Shown here piece after piece: positions 35,083 to 43,864 of a stretch of 59,921 bases of DNA. The DNA comes from Qipengyuania sp. (GTDB lineage: Bacteria > Pseudomonadota > Alphaproteobacteria > Sphingomonadales > Sphingomonadaceae): the NCBI GenBank assembly GCA_019745075.1, contig JAIETR010000038.1, positions 1 through 59,921 on the forward strand, in the 5' to 3' direction. The notes below the pieces were generated by a model. That model saw nothing but the letters and a program-made list of their open reading frames with translations, was not told the origin of the DNA and searched no databases. A program made the position numbers and the translations under genes. Positions within the stretch are counted from its first letter, which is position 1; each line of letters begins with the position of its first letter.

Positions 35083-35166
35083 TTGAGTCAAGCCCTCGGC
35101 CCAGCGAAGCGGTCGCGCTCGCGGTCGAGCTGGCGCTCGCGCACCGGCAGGAAAGGTGAATGGCCC

Positions 35167-35694
35167 CTACAGGGGCCGCATGCCAAGCCCGCGCTGGTAG
35201 TTCATCACGATATCGATGCGCGTCGGCGTGCCGCCCGCGCTGGCGCTGGCCCTGGCGGCCTTGGGCTTGCTAAGTCCCAGCTTGGGGTTGGAGGCGAAGC
35301 CGATCCCATCCACGCGCCAGCCGAACCTGCGGTTGGAATCGCGGTCGTGGAGCAGCGACACCCCATAGCGCCCCGCCGCCGGCACGCGCACGCACAGCAC
35401 CGGGGCGCCGCTGCCGGGGACATCGACCTCGACCCGGCGAAAGGTCTTGCCGGCCGCGACCAGGACATTGTCGTCCGCCAGGAAGTCCTTGTCGTTGGCG
35501 GGATAGACCTCCAGCTTCAGCCGGCCGGTGCGGTCCTTGAGGCCGTTCACATGGACCAGGAACGCCGGGCCGCTTTCGCCAGGACGGCACTTGCCTTCGG
35601 CCTTGCCGAGATCGGGGGTGGAGGGGATCGGGGCGGCGGCTGCGAGCAGGGGGAGCAGCACCGCGCCGATGACGAAGCGGCCGAAGCTGGGCAT
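35167..35694 (-). CDS. DUF2141 domain protein
   Basis: This 175-residue secreted protein has a signal peptide (FVIGAVLLPLLAAAAP) and the DUF2141 pattern: VHVNGLKDRTGRLKLEVYPANDKDFLADD, then AGRYGVSLLHDRDSNRRFGW and DGIGFASNPKLGLSKP. The family is of unknown function and is common in outer parts of the envelope. Its start overlaps the upstream membrane-protein gene by one base. Confidence 0.88.
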   Translation of the reverse strand: MPSFGRFVIGAVLLPLLAAAAPIPSTPDLGKAEGKCRPGESGPAFLVHVNGLKDRTGRLKLEVYPANDKDFLADDNVLVAAGKTFRRVEVDVPGSGAPVLCVRVPAAGRYGVSLLHDRDSNRRFGWRVDGIGFASNPKLGLSKPKAARASASAGGTPTRIDIVMNYQRGLGMRPL

Positions 35695-36689
35695 CACGTC
35701 TTGTCTCCTTTGGCGAGGTCGTGGAGCCCGAAGATCAGGGCCAGGATGAGATGGGTCGAAAGAATGAGCGCGGCCATCATCGCCATCAGCGCGGCGATCT
35801 CGACGTCCTGGCCGAGCGCCAGCACGGCGATGCCGGCAAAGACCACGTCCTTGTTGGGCACGAAGGGCAGCCGGCTCACCAGCAGCCGGATCGCCGAGAG
35901 CACCAGCCACCAGCCGATCTGGACGTCCGGCAGCACCAGCGCCCACAGCACGGCGCTGAGCAGCGTGGTGGCGACGATGCGGCCGATGTGGACGCCGAAC
36001 ACGAACCACAGCTCGCGCCTCGCGAGCGAGAAGATCTGCCGGCGCCACACGAAGGGCACGAGCGAGATCGCGACCACGAAAGCCAGCGACCAGAAGATGT
36101 CGTTCGCATATTGGGCCAGCGGCAGCAGCGACAGATAGGGATAGGCGAGCGCGATGAGCGCCAGCGTCATGATATTGCCCGCGATCGCCGACATGATCGC
36201 CACGTCCTTGACCGCGCCGAACGGAGACGCGTCGGTTGGCAGCTTGCGCCGGGCCCAGGTGTAGAAATAGACCTCGCCCAGATAGCCCAGCAGCAGCTCG
36301 TTGTAGATCAGCTTGCGGATCAGCGCGTCGAACGCGCGCCGGCCGACGCCCCACAGCTTGCGGAAGATGATCCAATCGCTCGCCGGGCCGGCGAGATAGC
36401 TGACCGCGAACACCGCCCAGAACAGCGGCGATGCGGGCACCAGCGCGGCGATGTCGGCGAGGTCGAGGCCGCGCGCCTGCCACACCGCCGCGGCCAGCAC
36501 CAGCAGCGACAGCGCCATGACGAGAACCCGGCTCCAGGTCCATCCCGAGCCGCGGTCCCGCGGCTCGAACGCAGAGCCTTGCGCGCGGGCGCCGGCGGAG
36601 GCGAAGGCGAGAGTGGCGTCGGTCATCGGTCTCTGGGGCGCGGGATCGGCGAGCGCTCCGGCGCCGGAAGGTTCGGGCGGGTTCAGCAT
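35694..36689 (-). CDS. Multi-pass membrane protein, possibly lysylphosphatidylglycerol synthase-like TM domain
   Basis: A 331-residue inner-membrane protein with about seven helices, beginning with a disordered 50-residue N-terminus. Segments such as RVLVMALSLLVLAAAVWQARGLDLADIAALVPASPLFW and LAGPASDWIIFRKLWG, as well as LGEVYFYTWA, resemble the UPF0104/AglD-type integral membrane domain. ATG 36689 overlaps the glycosyltransferase stop; an alternative start is 36626. It probably acts in envelope lipid or glycan transfer with its neighbours. Confidence 0.7.
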   Translation of the reverse strand: MLNPPEPSGAGALADPAPQRPMTDATLAFASAGARAQGSAFEPRDRGSGWTWSRVLVMALSLLVLAAAVWQARGLDLADIAALVPASPLFWAVFAVSYLAGPASDWIIFRKLWGVGRRAFDALIRKLIYNELLLGYLGEVYFYTWARRKLPTDASPFGAVKDVAIMSAIAGNIMTLALIALAYPYLSLLPLAQYANDIFWSLAFVVAISLVPFVWRRQIFSLARRELWFVFGVHIGRIVATTLLSAVLWALVLPDVQIGWWLVLSAIRLLVSRLPFVPNKDVVFAGIAVLALGQDVEIAALMAMMAALILSTHLILALIFGLHDLAKGDKT

Positions 36690-37840
36690 GATGCGGCGGG
36701 CCCCGCGCGGTTGCCCGCCTTGGCCGTCCGATGCAAGCTGGCATCGTCGACGAGCGCCTGCATCTCCGCGAGGTAGGGGGGGGCTGCTTTCCCGAGTGTG
36801 AACAGGCTGGAAAAGCTGTGCATTTCGGCTTGCGGCGGGGTCATCGCCGCGGCCCGTTCCATTGCCGCGCCGAGCGCCGCGGCGTCATCCACCGGAGCCA
36901 GCGCGCCGAAGGCGCCGTCCGAAAGCAGCCAGCGCATGCTCGCGCAGCAGTCGGTGGTGGCGATCGGCCGCCCGGCCGCGAGCGCCTCGACGACCGCCGC
37001 GGGCACCCCCTCGTAATAGGACGACAGCACCAGCGCGTGGGCGGCGTCGAGCAGCGGGCGGACATCGGCGACATGGCCGGCCAGCGCGACCCGCGCGCCG
37101 AGCCCGAGCTGGGCGATGCGGCGCTCGATGCGAGGGCGCTCGGGCCCTTCGCCGGCGATGGTCAGCCGGTCGCCGGGCCCGGCGATGCGCGCGAATGCCT
37201 CCAGCAGCAGCGGGATGTTCTTCTGCCGGTTGAGCCGGGCGACCGCGAGGAAGCTGCGGCCCGTGGCATCGGAAGGGCGCGGCGTGGGCAGCGCGGCGAT
37301 CTCGTCGTCGCGAAGCGCCGGGTCGGGAATCGCGACCGTGCGCTCCGCCGCCACCCCCAGCTCTTCGATCAGCTGCGGCAGCATCGGATCGGCGAGCGCG
37401 ACGAAGCGCTCGAGCAGCTTGCCCTGGACCCTGAGCCACAACCGGTACAGCGGCCGGACCGGCGCGGGGAAATCGGGGCGGACGAGGTCGTTGCTGATCT
37501 TGACCAGCACCGGCGGGCAGCGGCGCCCGAGCAGCAGCTTCATTGCCACGCAGACGACGGTGTAAGTGTTGCCCGCACAGAAGATCACGTCCGCTTGGTG
37601 GCGACGAAGATAGCCCCACAGGCGCCAGATCAGCCACGGCGTTTCCCACGCGGCGGTCGAGAAGGGTTCGGGCCGGGTGACATAGCGCAGCACCGGGGCC
37701 TGGGCGCGCGCCGGCCCGCGGTCGCGTCCGAGCACCACCGCCACCTCATGCCCCGCCGCCTGCCAGCGCTCGGCGAGCCGCAGGCCGACTCGCTCCACCC
37801 CGCCGGGCTCGAAGCTGTGGATGGGGATGCAGATGCGCAT
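36683..37840 (-). CDS. Glycosyltransferase family 4
   Basis: This 385-residue protein is a GT-B enzyme that uses nucleotide sugars to build envelope glycans. The N-terminal PIHSFEPGGVERVGLRLAERW is the acceptor-side Rossmann motif. The C-terminal half has FLAVARLNRQKNIPLLLEAFARI, LTIAGEGPERPRIERR and SSYYEGVPAAVVEALAAGRPI, where the E-x7-E motif binds the sugar-nucleotide. It overlaps the next membrane-protein gene and forms an operon with it and the DUF2141 gene. Confidence 0.9.
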   Translation of the reverse strand: MRICIPIHSFEPGGVERVGLRLAERWQAAGHEVAVVLGRDRGPARAQAPVLRYVTRPEPFSTAAWETPWLIWRLWGYLRRHQADVIFCAGNTYTVVCVAMKLLLGRRCPPVLVKISNDLVRPDFPAPVRPLYRLWLRVQGKLLERFVALADPMLPQLIEELGVAAERTVAIPDPALRDDEIAALPTPRPSDATGRSFLAVARLNRQKNIPLLLEAFARIAGPGDRLTIAGEGPERPRIERRIAQLGLGARVALAGHVADVRPLLDAAHALVLSSYYEGVPAAVVEALAAGRPIATTDCCASMRWLLSDGAFGALAPVDDAAALGAAMERAAAMTPPQAEMHSFSSLFTLGKAAPPYLAEMQALVDDASLHRTAKAGNRAGPAASC

Positions 37841-37855
37841 GCGTCGCGGAGGGGC

Positions 37856-38083
37856 TCAGGCGGCCAGCAAAGCGGCACGGGGGCCGGCGTCGCGCTTGCG
37901 CGCGAAATCGGCACGCGCCGCGTCGATCCTCGCCAGGGCGCCGGGCTTGGTCACGTCGCCGCGATGGCGTGCGAGATGGTCGGCCGGCCGCTCGACCGCC
38001 GCGGCCGATCCGGGATCGACATCGTGAATCGAGGCGAGCAGGCGCTTCGCCCGGCGCGCGGCGGAGTGATTGGTCCCGGTCAT
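37856..38083 (-). pseudogene. Truncated polysaccharide deacetylase family gene remnant
   Basis: ATG 38083 begins a 75-residue frame whose residues 13-38 (KRLLASIHDVDPGSAAAVER, then PADHLARH) match the N-terminus of polysaccharide deacetylase/DUF2334 proteins, in which HDV follows the first strand. The remainder, GDVTKPGALARIDAARADF and so on, could be the far C-terminus, implying a large internal deletion. Intact deacetylases normally have 220 or more residues. In related clusters this gene sits next to the GT4 gene (recall, not verified). Confidence 0.5.
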
Positions 38084-38430
38084 CGATCCCTGTGATGGCT
38101 GAAGCGCAGGGAGATGTAGGTTCTCGCGGGCCAAACGGCAAATCGCCCCGCGCCGGCTCGACGCCACGGGACGGTTGCACCGGTGCGGGCCGTGGACGAC
38201 TCGATCCGGGAGGTGCGGGCACATAGAAGAAGCATCCCGAATGTCGTCCACCGACTGCGCGAAGCTGCCGGATTCGCGGGTGACTCAGCCCAAGGGTCGC
38301 GGCGTCGGACAGATTGTTGACGCCGGGCTCGAAGCCGAACTTGCCCTCCTGTCCGACGGAGAAGCGCCGCTGGATCGGTGTAGAACACCGAATCAATCTC
38401 GTTTCCGCCCGTCCCGGCGACGCGGGTCAC
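38080..38430 (-). pseudogene. Degenerate TonB-dependent receptor C-terminus
   Basis: Three frames together resemble the last part of a TonB-dependent receptor. NEIDSVFYTDPA is in one frame, FGFEPGVNNLSDAATL (like GVNNLFD) in another, and GRFAVWPARTYISLRFSHHR (like a last strand ending in an aromatic) in the first again. At least two frameshifts are needed, so this is scored as a decayed fragment. Its stop overlaps the ATG of the deacetylase remnant. Confidence 0.4.
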
Positions 38431-38600
38431 GGCGATCGGGGCGTCACCCCACCCTGCGCGGTCCCTTCATCGGCCTCGAAGAGAAGACCACTGGTCGGGA
38501 CGAGAGGATTCCCGACCAGGAAATCGCGCTCAACGCCAACTTGCCAAAAACCGCGGAAATCCGCCGTTTTCTGTTCGTGACCTGCTTGTGAATCGCGCGC

Positions 38601-38648
38601 GGTTCACAGTCAAGTGCACAGTTTGGTTCACACTTTGGTGCACAGTCG
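38601..38648. repeat. Two tandem 24-bp imperfect repeats
   Basis: Copies start GGTTCACAGTCAAGTGCACAG and GGTTCACACTTTGGTGCACAG; each contains two related half-units (GGTTCACA and GTGCACAG). They lie 37 bp downstream of the hsdR stop at the edge of the restriction island. The sequence between 38431 and 38685 otherwise shows nothing recognisable. Confidence 0.6.
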
Positions 38649-38685
38649 TATGCCCGCATTCTTGAGAGCTTCGCCGGTTGACCTC

Positions 38686-41010
38686 TTAGTGCGCCCCGGC
38701 CGCGAAGAGGTGGCGTTGGATATCGAGGAACGCGGTACGGATTTCGCCGGTCGAACCGAGCCGGCCTTTCGCGTCGTTTATGCTTCCATATCGGCTGCGA
38801 ATGAAATGGCTGAGGCGTTGGGGATCTAGTTCGCGCACACCATCTTTCACGTACGAGCTCAGCACATAGTCGAGAAACTTGCGCATCTCGTCCTCATAGC
38901 CGTCCATTCCAGTCGACTTCGCCGTTTCCGCACGCTCTGCCCGCGCCAGTGGTGCAAGCGTGAAGCGGATGTAGCCGAGCACGTCGAAGATGTCCGAGTT
39001 CGGCGCGTCGATCAGGCGGCGCATGTCGGACAGACGCTCGCGGTCGTAGCCCATCTCCACCAGACGCTGCAGGAACGCGTTGCGGCGATCGGGGTCGCTC
39101 CAGATCCCGCGTAGCTCGTCCTCGGTGGTCACCAGCGTGCCCAAGTCGCCGAAGAGGTGCTCCATGAACTCCTGCGCGGTGATTGGGCGACCGTTGAACA
39201 TGTAGGTCGTGGCGGCGAGGTAGCGGATCTTCCGCTCCTTCCCGTCGGCCAGCTTTACCACGATTTTCTCGGTGGGCTCCGTTGGTTCGATAGGGTCATC
39301 GGGATCGTCCGGCCTATCGGGCCCACCAGGTCCAGGAGGCTTGGGCCTCGGCTCGGCCGGATCCTCTGGTTCGCCGTCCCACTCGGGATCGTTGAAATGC
39401 TCGTAGGCTTTCACGAAGTCGTAGATCGTGAAGAAGTCCTTCCCGTCGAAGGTGCGGGTGCCGCGCCCGATAATCTGCTTGAACTCGATCATCGAGTTGA
39501 TCGGCCGCAGCAGCACAATGTTGCGCACATTGCGTGCGTCCACGCCCGTCGACAGCTTCTGCGATGTCGTTAGGATGGTTGGCAGCGTCTTCTCGTTATC
39601 CTGGAATTCGCGCAGGTGCTGCTCGCCCAGCTTGCCATCGTCGGCAGTCACCCGCTCGCAGTAGTGCGGGTCGGGATTGTCCTTGATCTGGTTGATGAAG
39701 TTGCGGACGCGGGCGGCGTGGTCCTGCGTGGCGCAGAAGACGAGCGTCTTCTGACGCTGGTCGATTTGGTCCATGAACTCTTGCACCCGGCTCATCTCGC
39801 GCTCGTCGATGATGAGCTTGGTGTTGAAGTCGGCTTCCTTGTATTCCTTGTCCGGGTCGATATCGCCCGACAGAACCTCGTCCTCATCGCTGAAGGTATA
39901 GGTGTCCATGGTGCTCGCCATCTGACGCACCTTGAACGGGGTAAGGAAGCCGTCGCCGATGCCTTCCTTCAGCGCATAGGTGTAAACCGGCTCGCCGAAA
40001 TACTTGTAGGTGTCGGCGTTGACGTCGCGCTTGGGCGTAGCAGTCAGACCGAGCTGCACCGCAGGCGAAAAATATTCGAGGATCGCGCGCCACGTGCTTT
40101 CGTCCCGCGCGCCGCCGCGGTGGCATTCGTCGATCACGATGAAGTCGAAGAAATCTTTCGCATAGCCTTCGAATGTGAACTCGGTCTCTCCGTCCTTCCC
40201 ACCGGTCATGAAGGTCTGGAAGATCGTGAAGAAGATGTTGGCATTGGTGGGCACGCCGCCCCGTTTGCGCACTTCGTCGGGGTCGATGCGGCACAGCGCG
40301 TCGGGCGGGAAGGCGCTAAAGGCGTTGTAGGCCTGGTCGGCAAGGATGTTGCGATCGGCGAGGAACAGGATACGCGGGCGGCGGGTCGGCTCGCGGGTCA
40401 GGTTCCAACGCGACTGGAACAGCTTCCACGCGATCTGGAACGCAATCGACGTCTTGCCCGTGCCCGTGGCAAGCGTCAGCAGGATGCGCTGCTGATCCTT
40501 GGCGATCGCCTCGAGCACGGCAGTGATCGCGTTGTGCTGGTAATAGCGCGGCTGCCACTTGCCGCCGCCAGTCTCGAAGGGAACCGCGCCGAAGCGTTCG
40601 CGCCATGCATTTCCGGTTGGGAAGCAGCGGTGCCACAGCTCGTCGGGCGTCGGGAAAGGCGGAGCGATGGCCCCCTCCTTGCCCGTGTGCATGTCGACCT
40701 GATACCACTCGGTCCCGTCGGATGCGTAGGCGAAGCGGGCTTTCAGCCGGCTCGAATAGTCCTTGGCCTGACCGACGCCCGCGCCTGCGCCCTTGCCGTG
40801 GCGCTTGGCCTCCATCGTTGCGAGCTTGTGGCCGCGATATTCGAGGACGTAGTCGGCTGAGAGGGGAGCTCCGCGCTGACCGCCGGGCATGATCCGGCCG
40901 GGGCAGATCGCCTCCCGCCGGATATGCGCGCCCTCGACCACACCCCAGCCGGCCGCGCGCAGCACGGGATCGATGCGATTGGCGCGGGTATCGGCTTCGG
41001 TTTCCTGCAT
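38686..41010 (-). CDS. hsdR: Type I restriction enzyme R subunit (HsdR)
   Basis: This 774-residue subunit cleaves DNA after translocation. The N-terminal nuclease domain shows Asp53 and the EAK motif (Glu67, Lys69). Helicase motif I ATGTGKTSIAF has Lys186, motif II is DECH at 294-297, motif III is TATPKR, and motif VI lies in QIIGRGTR. An acidic, Pro-rich linker (EPRPKPPGPGGPDRPDDPDD) precedes the C-terminal domain that binds the methyltransferase. The layout is EcoEI-like. It starts four bases after hsdS. Confidence 0.95.
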   Translation of the reverse strand: MQETEADTRANRIDPVLRAAGWGVVEGAHIRREAICPGRIMPGGQRGAPLSADYVLEYRGHKLATMEAKRHGKGAGAGVGQAKDYSSRLKARFAYASDGTEWYQVDMHTGKEGAIAPPFPTPDELWHRCFPTGNAWRERFGAVPFETGGGKWQPRYYQHNAITAVLEAIAKDQQRILLTLATGTGKTSIAFQIAWKLFQSRWNLTREPTRRPRILFLADRNILADQAYNAFSAFPPDALCRIDPDEVRKRGGVPTNANIFFTIFQTFMTGGKDGETEFTFEGYAKDFFDFIVIDECHRGGARDESTWRAILEYFSPAVQLGLTATPKRDVNADTYKYFGEPVYTYALKEGIGDGFLTPFKVRQMASTMDTYTFSDEDEVLSGDIDPDKEYKEADFNTKLIIDEREMSRVQEFMDQIDQRQKTLVFCATQDHAARVRNFINQIKDNPDPHYCERVTADDGKLGEQHLREFQDNEKTLPTILTTSQKLSTGVDARNVRNIVLLRPINSMIEFKQIIGRGTRTFDGKDFFTIYDFVKAYEHFNDPEWDGEPEDPAEPRPKPPGPGGPDRPDDPDDPIEPTEPTEKIVVKLADGKERKIRYLAATTYMFNGRPITAQEFMEHLFGDLGTLVTTEDELRGIWSDPDRRNAFLQRLVEMGYDRERLSDMRRLIDAPNSDIFDVLGYIRFTLAPLARAERAETAKSTGMDGYEDEMRKFLDYVLSSYVKDGVRELDPQRLSHFIRSRYGSINDAKGRLGSTGEIRTAFLDIQRHLFAAGAH

Positions 41011-41014
41011 CGGC

Positions 41015-42253
41015 TCAGGTCAGCTCCCCGGAGAAGGCCTGCTGTAACAAGGCTTGGCGAAGCGATGCGAGGTCATCGAGCTTCGCCTGATAGTCACCGA
41101 TCAAACGCTCCGCACGATCATGAAGCTGCCGCACTTCCGCCTTCGCCTTTCGCTGAATGTCCAAGCTGGGTCGGACAAATTTCAGCTCGCGCACATCCTT
41201 GATGTTTATCTGCATCAAGGCCGCGCCATAGGTCTTCTTAGCGATCTGCTTCCGCATGAAGGGCGAGCGCATCTGAAAATAGGCGAATTCGAGGTCGACT
41301 TTAGCAGGATCGAACCTCACCGGGACAATGCCTCTGGTAACGTTCGCCCCCGCCAGTTCGGGTGATGCCATCGAGACTTCGCCGGTTGTGCCTCGCACGC
41401 ACAGCAGCAGTTCTGCACCCGTCAGCTTGGTGCGTGAAAAACCATCAGCCCGATCAGATGATATACGCTTCAGGCCGGCCAGTGAAATGATCGGACGGCC
41501 AAGGTCGACCGGACGAACAATGGGTAATCCGCTAGCGACATCGTCACCAGGTTGAACGATGCCGTATGAAAGCTTGCAATCAGGATGGACGGCTTCGCCA
41601 AGAGGCAAGATCAGATCGGATGACGCAAACTGCTCGAAAACTGCTTCGAGGGTGTTCTCAAACAACTCTTCCGCATCCCCCAAATTGGCTTCGGCGAGGG
41701 CACGGGCGCGGTCGAGTGCGGCGAAGGCCTGATCCAGCACCGCAACAATCCGCTTCTGCTCCTCCAGCGGGGGGATCGGAACGGCGAGCTTGCCTAGGTC
41801 ACTGAATTTCAGGTTATTGATGTTTGCGCCGTCCGAGAGGCTGTCGATGAAATCATCGTAAAGCGACGACCGCGTCACATAGAACAGGTATCGCGGATCG
41901 AGCCCTGGGTTCGGGATGAGGAGGCCCATGAACCCGCCAAATGCGAAATCCAGCGCCTCTTCGATGAGAGCGACCTTGCCGAGGTGAGATTTGCTTCCGC
42001 TTGCAGTGCAGATAAGCAGACTTCCCGCGCGAACTTTCAGCCGGTCATGCACCTCAACGTCATCACGGATGTATCGGATCTCTTCGAGGTTCAGCATGCC
42101 GGTTAGGCGGTCGATGTTGTTGGCCCGCAAAACAGCGTTGCCCGAGAATGGAACTTCATCGGACTTTTTATAGGTAAGCCCCCGCTGGAATTGGACCCAT
42201 TCAGCTAATGGCCGCGTTTCCCAACCCAAATTCTTCACAGAGTGTGCCGTCAC
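41015..42253 (-). CDS. hsdS: Type I restriction specificity subunit (HsdS)
   Basis: This 412-residue protein chooses the DNA target. It has two target-recognition domains: the first begins WETRPLAEWVQFQRGLTYKK, the second runs over ILPLGEAVHPDCKLSYGIVQ. Each is followed by a conserved helix (PIPPLEEQKRIVAVLDQAFAALDRARAL, and DIQRKAKAEVRQLHDRAERLIGDYQAKL). The GTG at 42253 overlaps the hsdM stop (GTGA). The two domains differ, so the target is bipartite and asymmetric. Confidence 0.93.
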   Translation of the reverse strand: MTAHSVKNLGWETRPLAEWVQFQRGLTYKKSDEVPFSGNAVLRANNIDRLTGMLNLEEIRYIRDDVEVHDRLKVRAGSLLICTASGSKSHLGKVALIEEALDFAFGGFMGLLIPNPGLDPRYLFYVTRSSLYDDFIDSLSDGANINNLKFSDLGKLAVPIPPLEEQKRIVAVLDQAFAALDRARALAEANLGDAEELFENTLEAVFEQFASSDLILPLGEAVHPDCKLSYGIVQPGDDVASGLPIVRPVDLGRPIISLAGLKRISSDRADGFSRTKLTGAELLLCVRGTTGEVSMASPELAGANVTRGIVPVRFDPAKVDLEFAYFQMRSPFMRKQIAKKTYGAALMQINIKDVRELKFVRPSLDIQRKAKAEVRQLHDRAERLIGDYQAKLDDLASLRQALLQQAFSGELT

Positions 42254-43701
42254 AGCATCCCCCGAATTTCTGCGAGGATCTGCCGGGTCTCCTCGTCGCG
42301 TGCGAGTATGTCGGCGATGATCTGCTCGGGCGCGCGCAGCGGCGCTTCCTTCGGCGTGGTGGGGTTGCGGACCGAAAGGTCCCACGTCGCCTTGTCGAGA
42401 TCGTCGACGCTTACCGCCCAGCTCTTGGCGCTGTCCACCTTATCCGGCTGGTGCGAGACGAACTCGGCAAGGTCTGCATCGTTCAGCGCATTGGTCTTGC
42501 CGAGCGAGCGGCCCGGATCGAGCTGGCAATACCATACCTGCCGCGTGGGTGCGCCCTTCTCGAAGAACAGCACCACCGTCTTCACGCCCGCGCCCTGGAA
42601 CGTGCCGCCGGGGCAATCTAGCACGGTGTGGAGGTTGCAACTGGTCAGCAGTTCCTTGCGCAACTCAACGCTGGCGTTGTCGGTGTTGCTGAGGAAGGTG
42701 TTCTTGATCACCACCGCCCCACGCCCGCCCGCCTTCAGCTTGCGGATGAAGTGCTGCAGGAAGAGATAGGCGGTCTCCCCCGACTTGATCGGGAAGTTCT
42801 GCTGCACCTCCTTGCGCTCACCCCCGCCGAAGGGCGGGTTGGCCAGCACGATGTCGTGACGGTCAGCCTGCTGGATGTCCATCACGTTCTCGGTGAGCGT
42901 GTTGGTGTGGCGGATTTGTGGCGCCTCTATGCCGTGCAGGATCATGTTCATGACGCCCAGCACGTAAGCGAGCGACTTCTTCTCCTGTCCGTAGAACGTG
43001 CGTTGTTGGAGCGCCTCCCACTCCTCGCCGGAGAGGTCCGGGCGGCGCAGGTGATCCCACGCCTCGCACAGAAACCCTGCCGACCCGCAAGCGCCGTCGT
43101 AGATCGTCTCGCCGATCTTGGGATCGACGACCTTGATCATCGCGCGGATCAGCGGACGCGGCGTGTAATACTCGCCTCCGTTGCGCCCGGCATTGCCCAT
43201 GCGCTTGATGCGGGTCTCGTAGAGGTCAGACAGCTCGTGCTTGGCGTCGGTGCTGCCGAAGTCGAGCGTGTCGATGATGTCGATCACCTCGCGCAGCGAA
43301 TAGCCCGACCGGAACCGGTTTGCGAGCTCGGAGAAGATCTCGCCAACCTTGTACTCCAGCGTGTCGGCATCGGCATCGCTGGTGTTGAAGGTCTTGAGGT
43401 AAGGGAAGAGCTTGCCGTTGACGAAGTCGATCAGGTCCTGCCCGGTCTTCGCGGCGTTGTGGTCGAGCGCGCCGTTGGCATCCTTCGGTGCGGCCCAGGT
43501 CTGCCAACGATAGGCCTCTTCCAGGATTGGCGTGTAGTCGCGACCCTCCAGCTCGGCCTGATCCTGCCGCTCCTGCTCAAGATCGTCGAGATACTTGAGG
43601 AACAGGAGCCAGCTGGTCTGCTCGGCGTAATCCAGTTCCGACGACAGGCCCTCGTCATTGCGCATGGCCCGATCGATATTGTTGAACGCGTTCTCGAACA
43701 T
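42250..43701 (-). CDS. hsdM: Type I DNA adenine methyltransferase subunit (HsdM)
   Basis: This 483-residue N6-adenine methyltransferase has an N-terminal helical domain (residues 1-160), the SAM motif DGACGSAGFL at 202-211, and catalytic NPPF at 288-291. With HsdS it modifies host DNA, and with HsdR it forms the restriction complex. First gene of hsdM-hsdS-hsdR; ATG 43701 follows GAGGGGC. The frame extends 17 codons upstream without homology. Confidence 0.95.
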   Translation of the reverse strand: MFENAFNNIDRAMRNDEGLSSELDYAEQTSWLLFLKYLDDLEQERQDQAELEGRDYTPILEEAYRWQTWAAPKDANGALDHNAAKTGQDLIDFVNGKLFPYLKTFNTSDADADTLEYKVGEIFSELANRFRSGYSLREVIDIIDTLDFGSTDAKHELSDLYETRIKRMGNAGRNGGEYYTPRPLIRAMIKVVDPKIGETIYDGACGSAGFLCEAWDHLRRPDLSGEEWEALQQRTFYGQEKKSLAYVLGVMNMILHGIEAPQIRHTNTLTENVMDIQQADRHDIVLANPPFGGGERKEVQQNFPIKSGETAYLFLQHFIRKLKAGGRGAVVIKNTFLSNTDNASVELRKELLTSCNLHTVLDCPGGTFQGAGVKTVVLFFEKGAPTRQVWYCQLDPGRSLGKTNALNDADLAEFVSHQPDKVDSAKSWAVSVDDLDKATWDLSVRNPTTPKEAPLRAPEQIIADILARDEETRQILAEIRGML

Positions 43702-43835
43702 TGATGCCCCTCGTTGGGTGCCATGCCTATGGGGCGCAACTGGCAGCGGCAAGCCTGATCATCCGCCTCGCGCGCGCGAGTCAGTTTTTTCGTCGGAGCC
43801 TTTGGGCTGCCCAGAATTTCATTCTAAAATGAGGA

Positions 43836-43864
43836 GACACTTCTTTCTGGAGACCCAAAGTGTC
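43836..43864. promoter_or_regulatory. Inverted repeat at the start of the mobile gene block
   Basis: GACACTT (43836-43842) and AAGTGTC (43858-43864) flank GGAG and the GTG start at 43860. The hairpin could hide the ribosome-binding site or serve as an operator between the divergent hsdM and mobile-block genes. A second near-palindrome, CATTCTAAAATG, lies at 43820-43831. Confidence 0.4.

Noticed and set aside
37858-38095. Long plus-strand frame ending near 38095 across the GT4 gene
   Set aside because: Antisense to a well-supported glycosyltransferase, with Arg/Gly/His-rich sequence.
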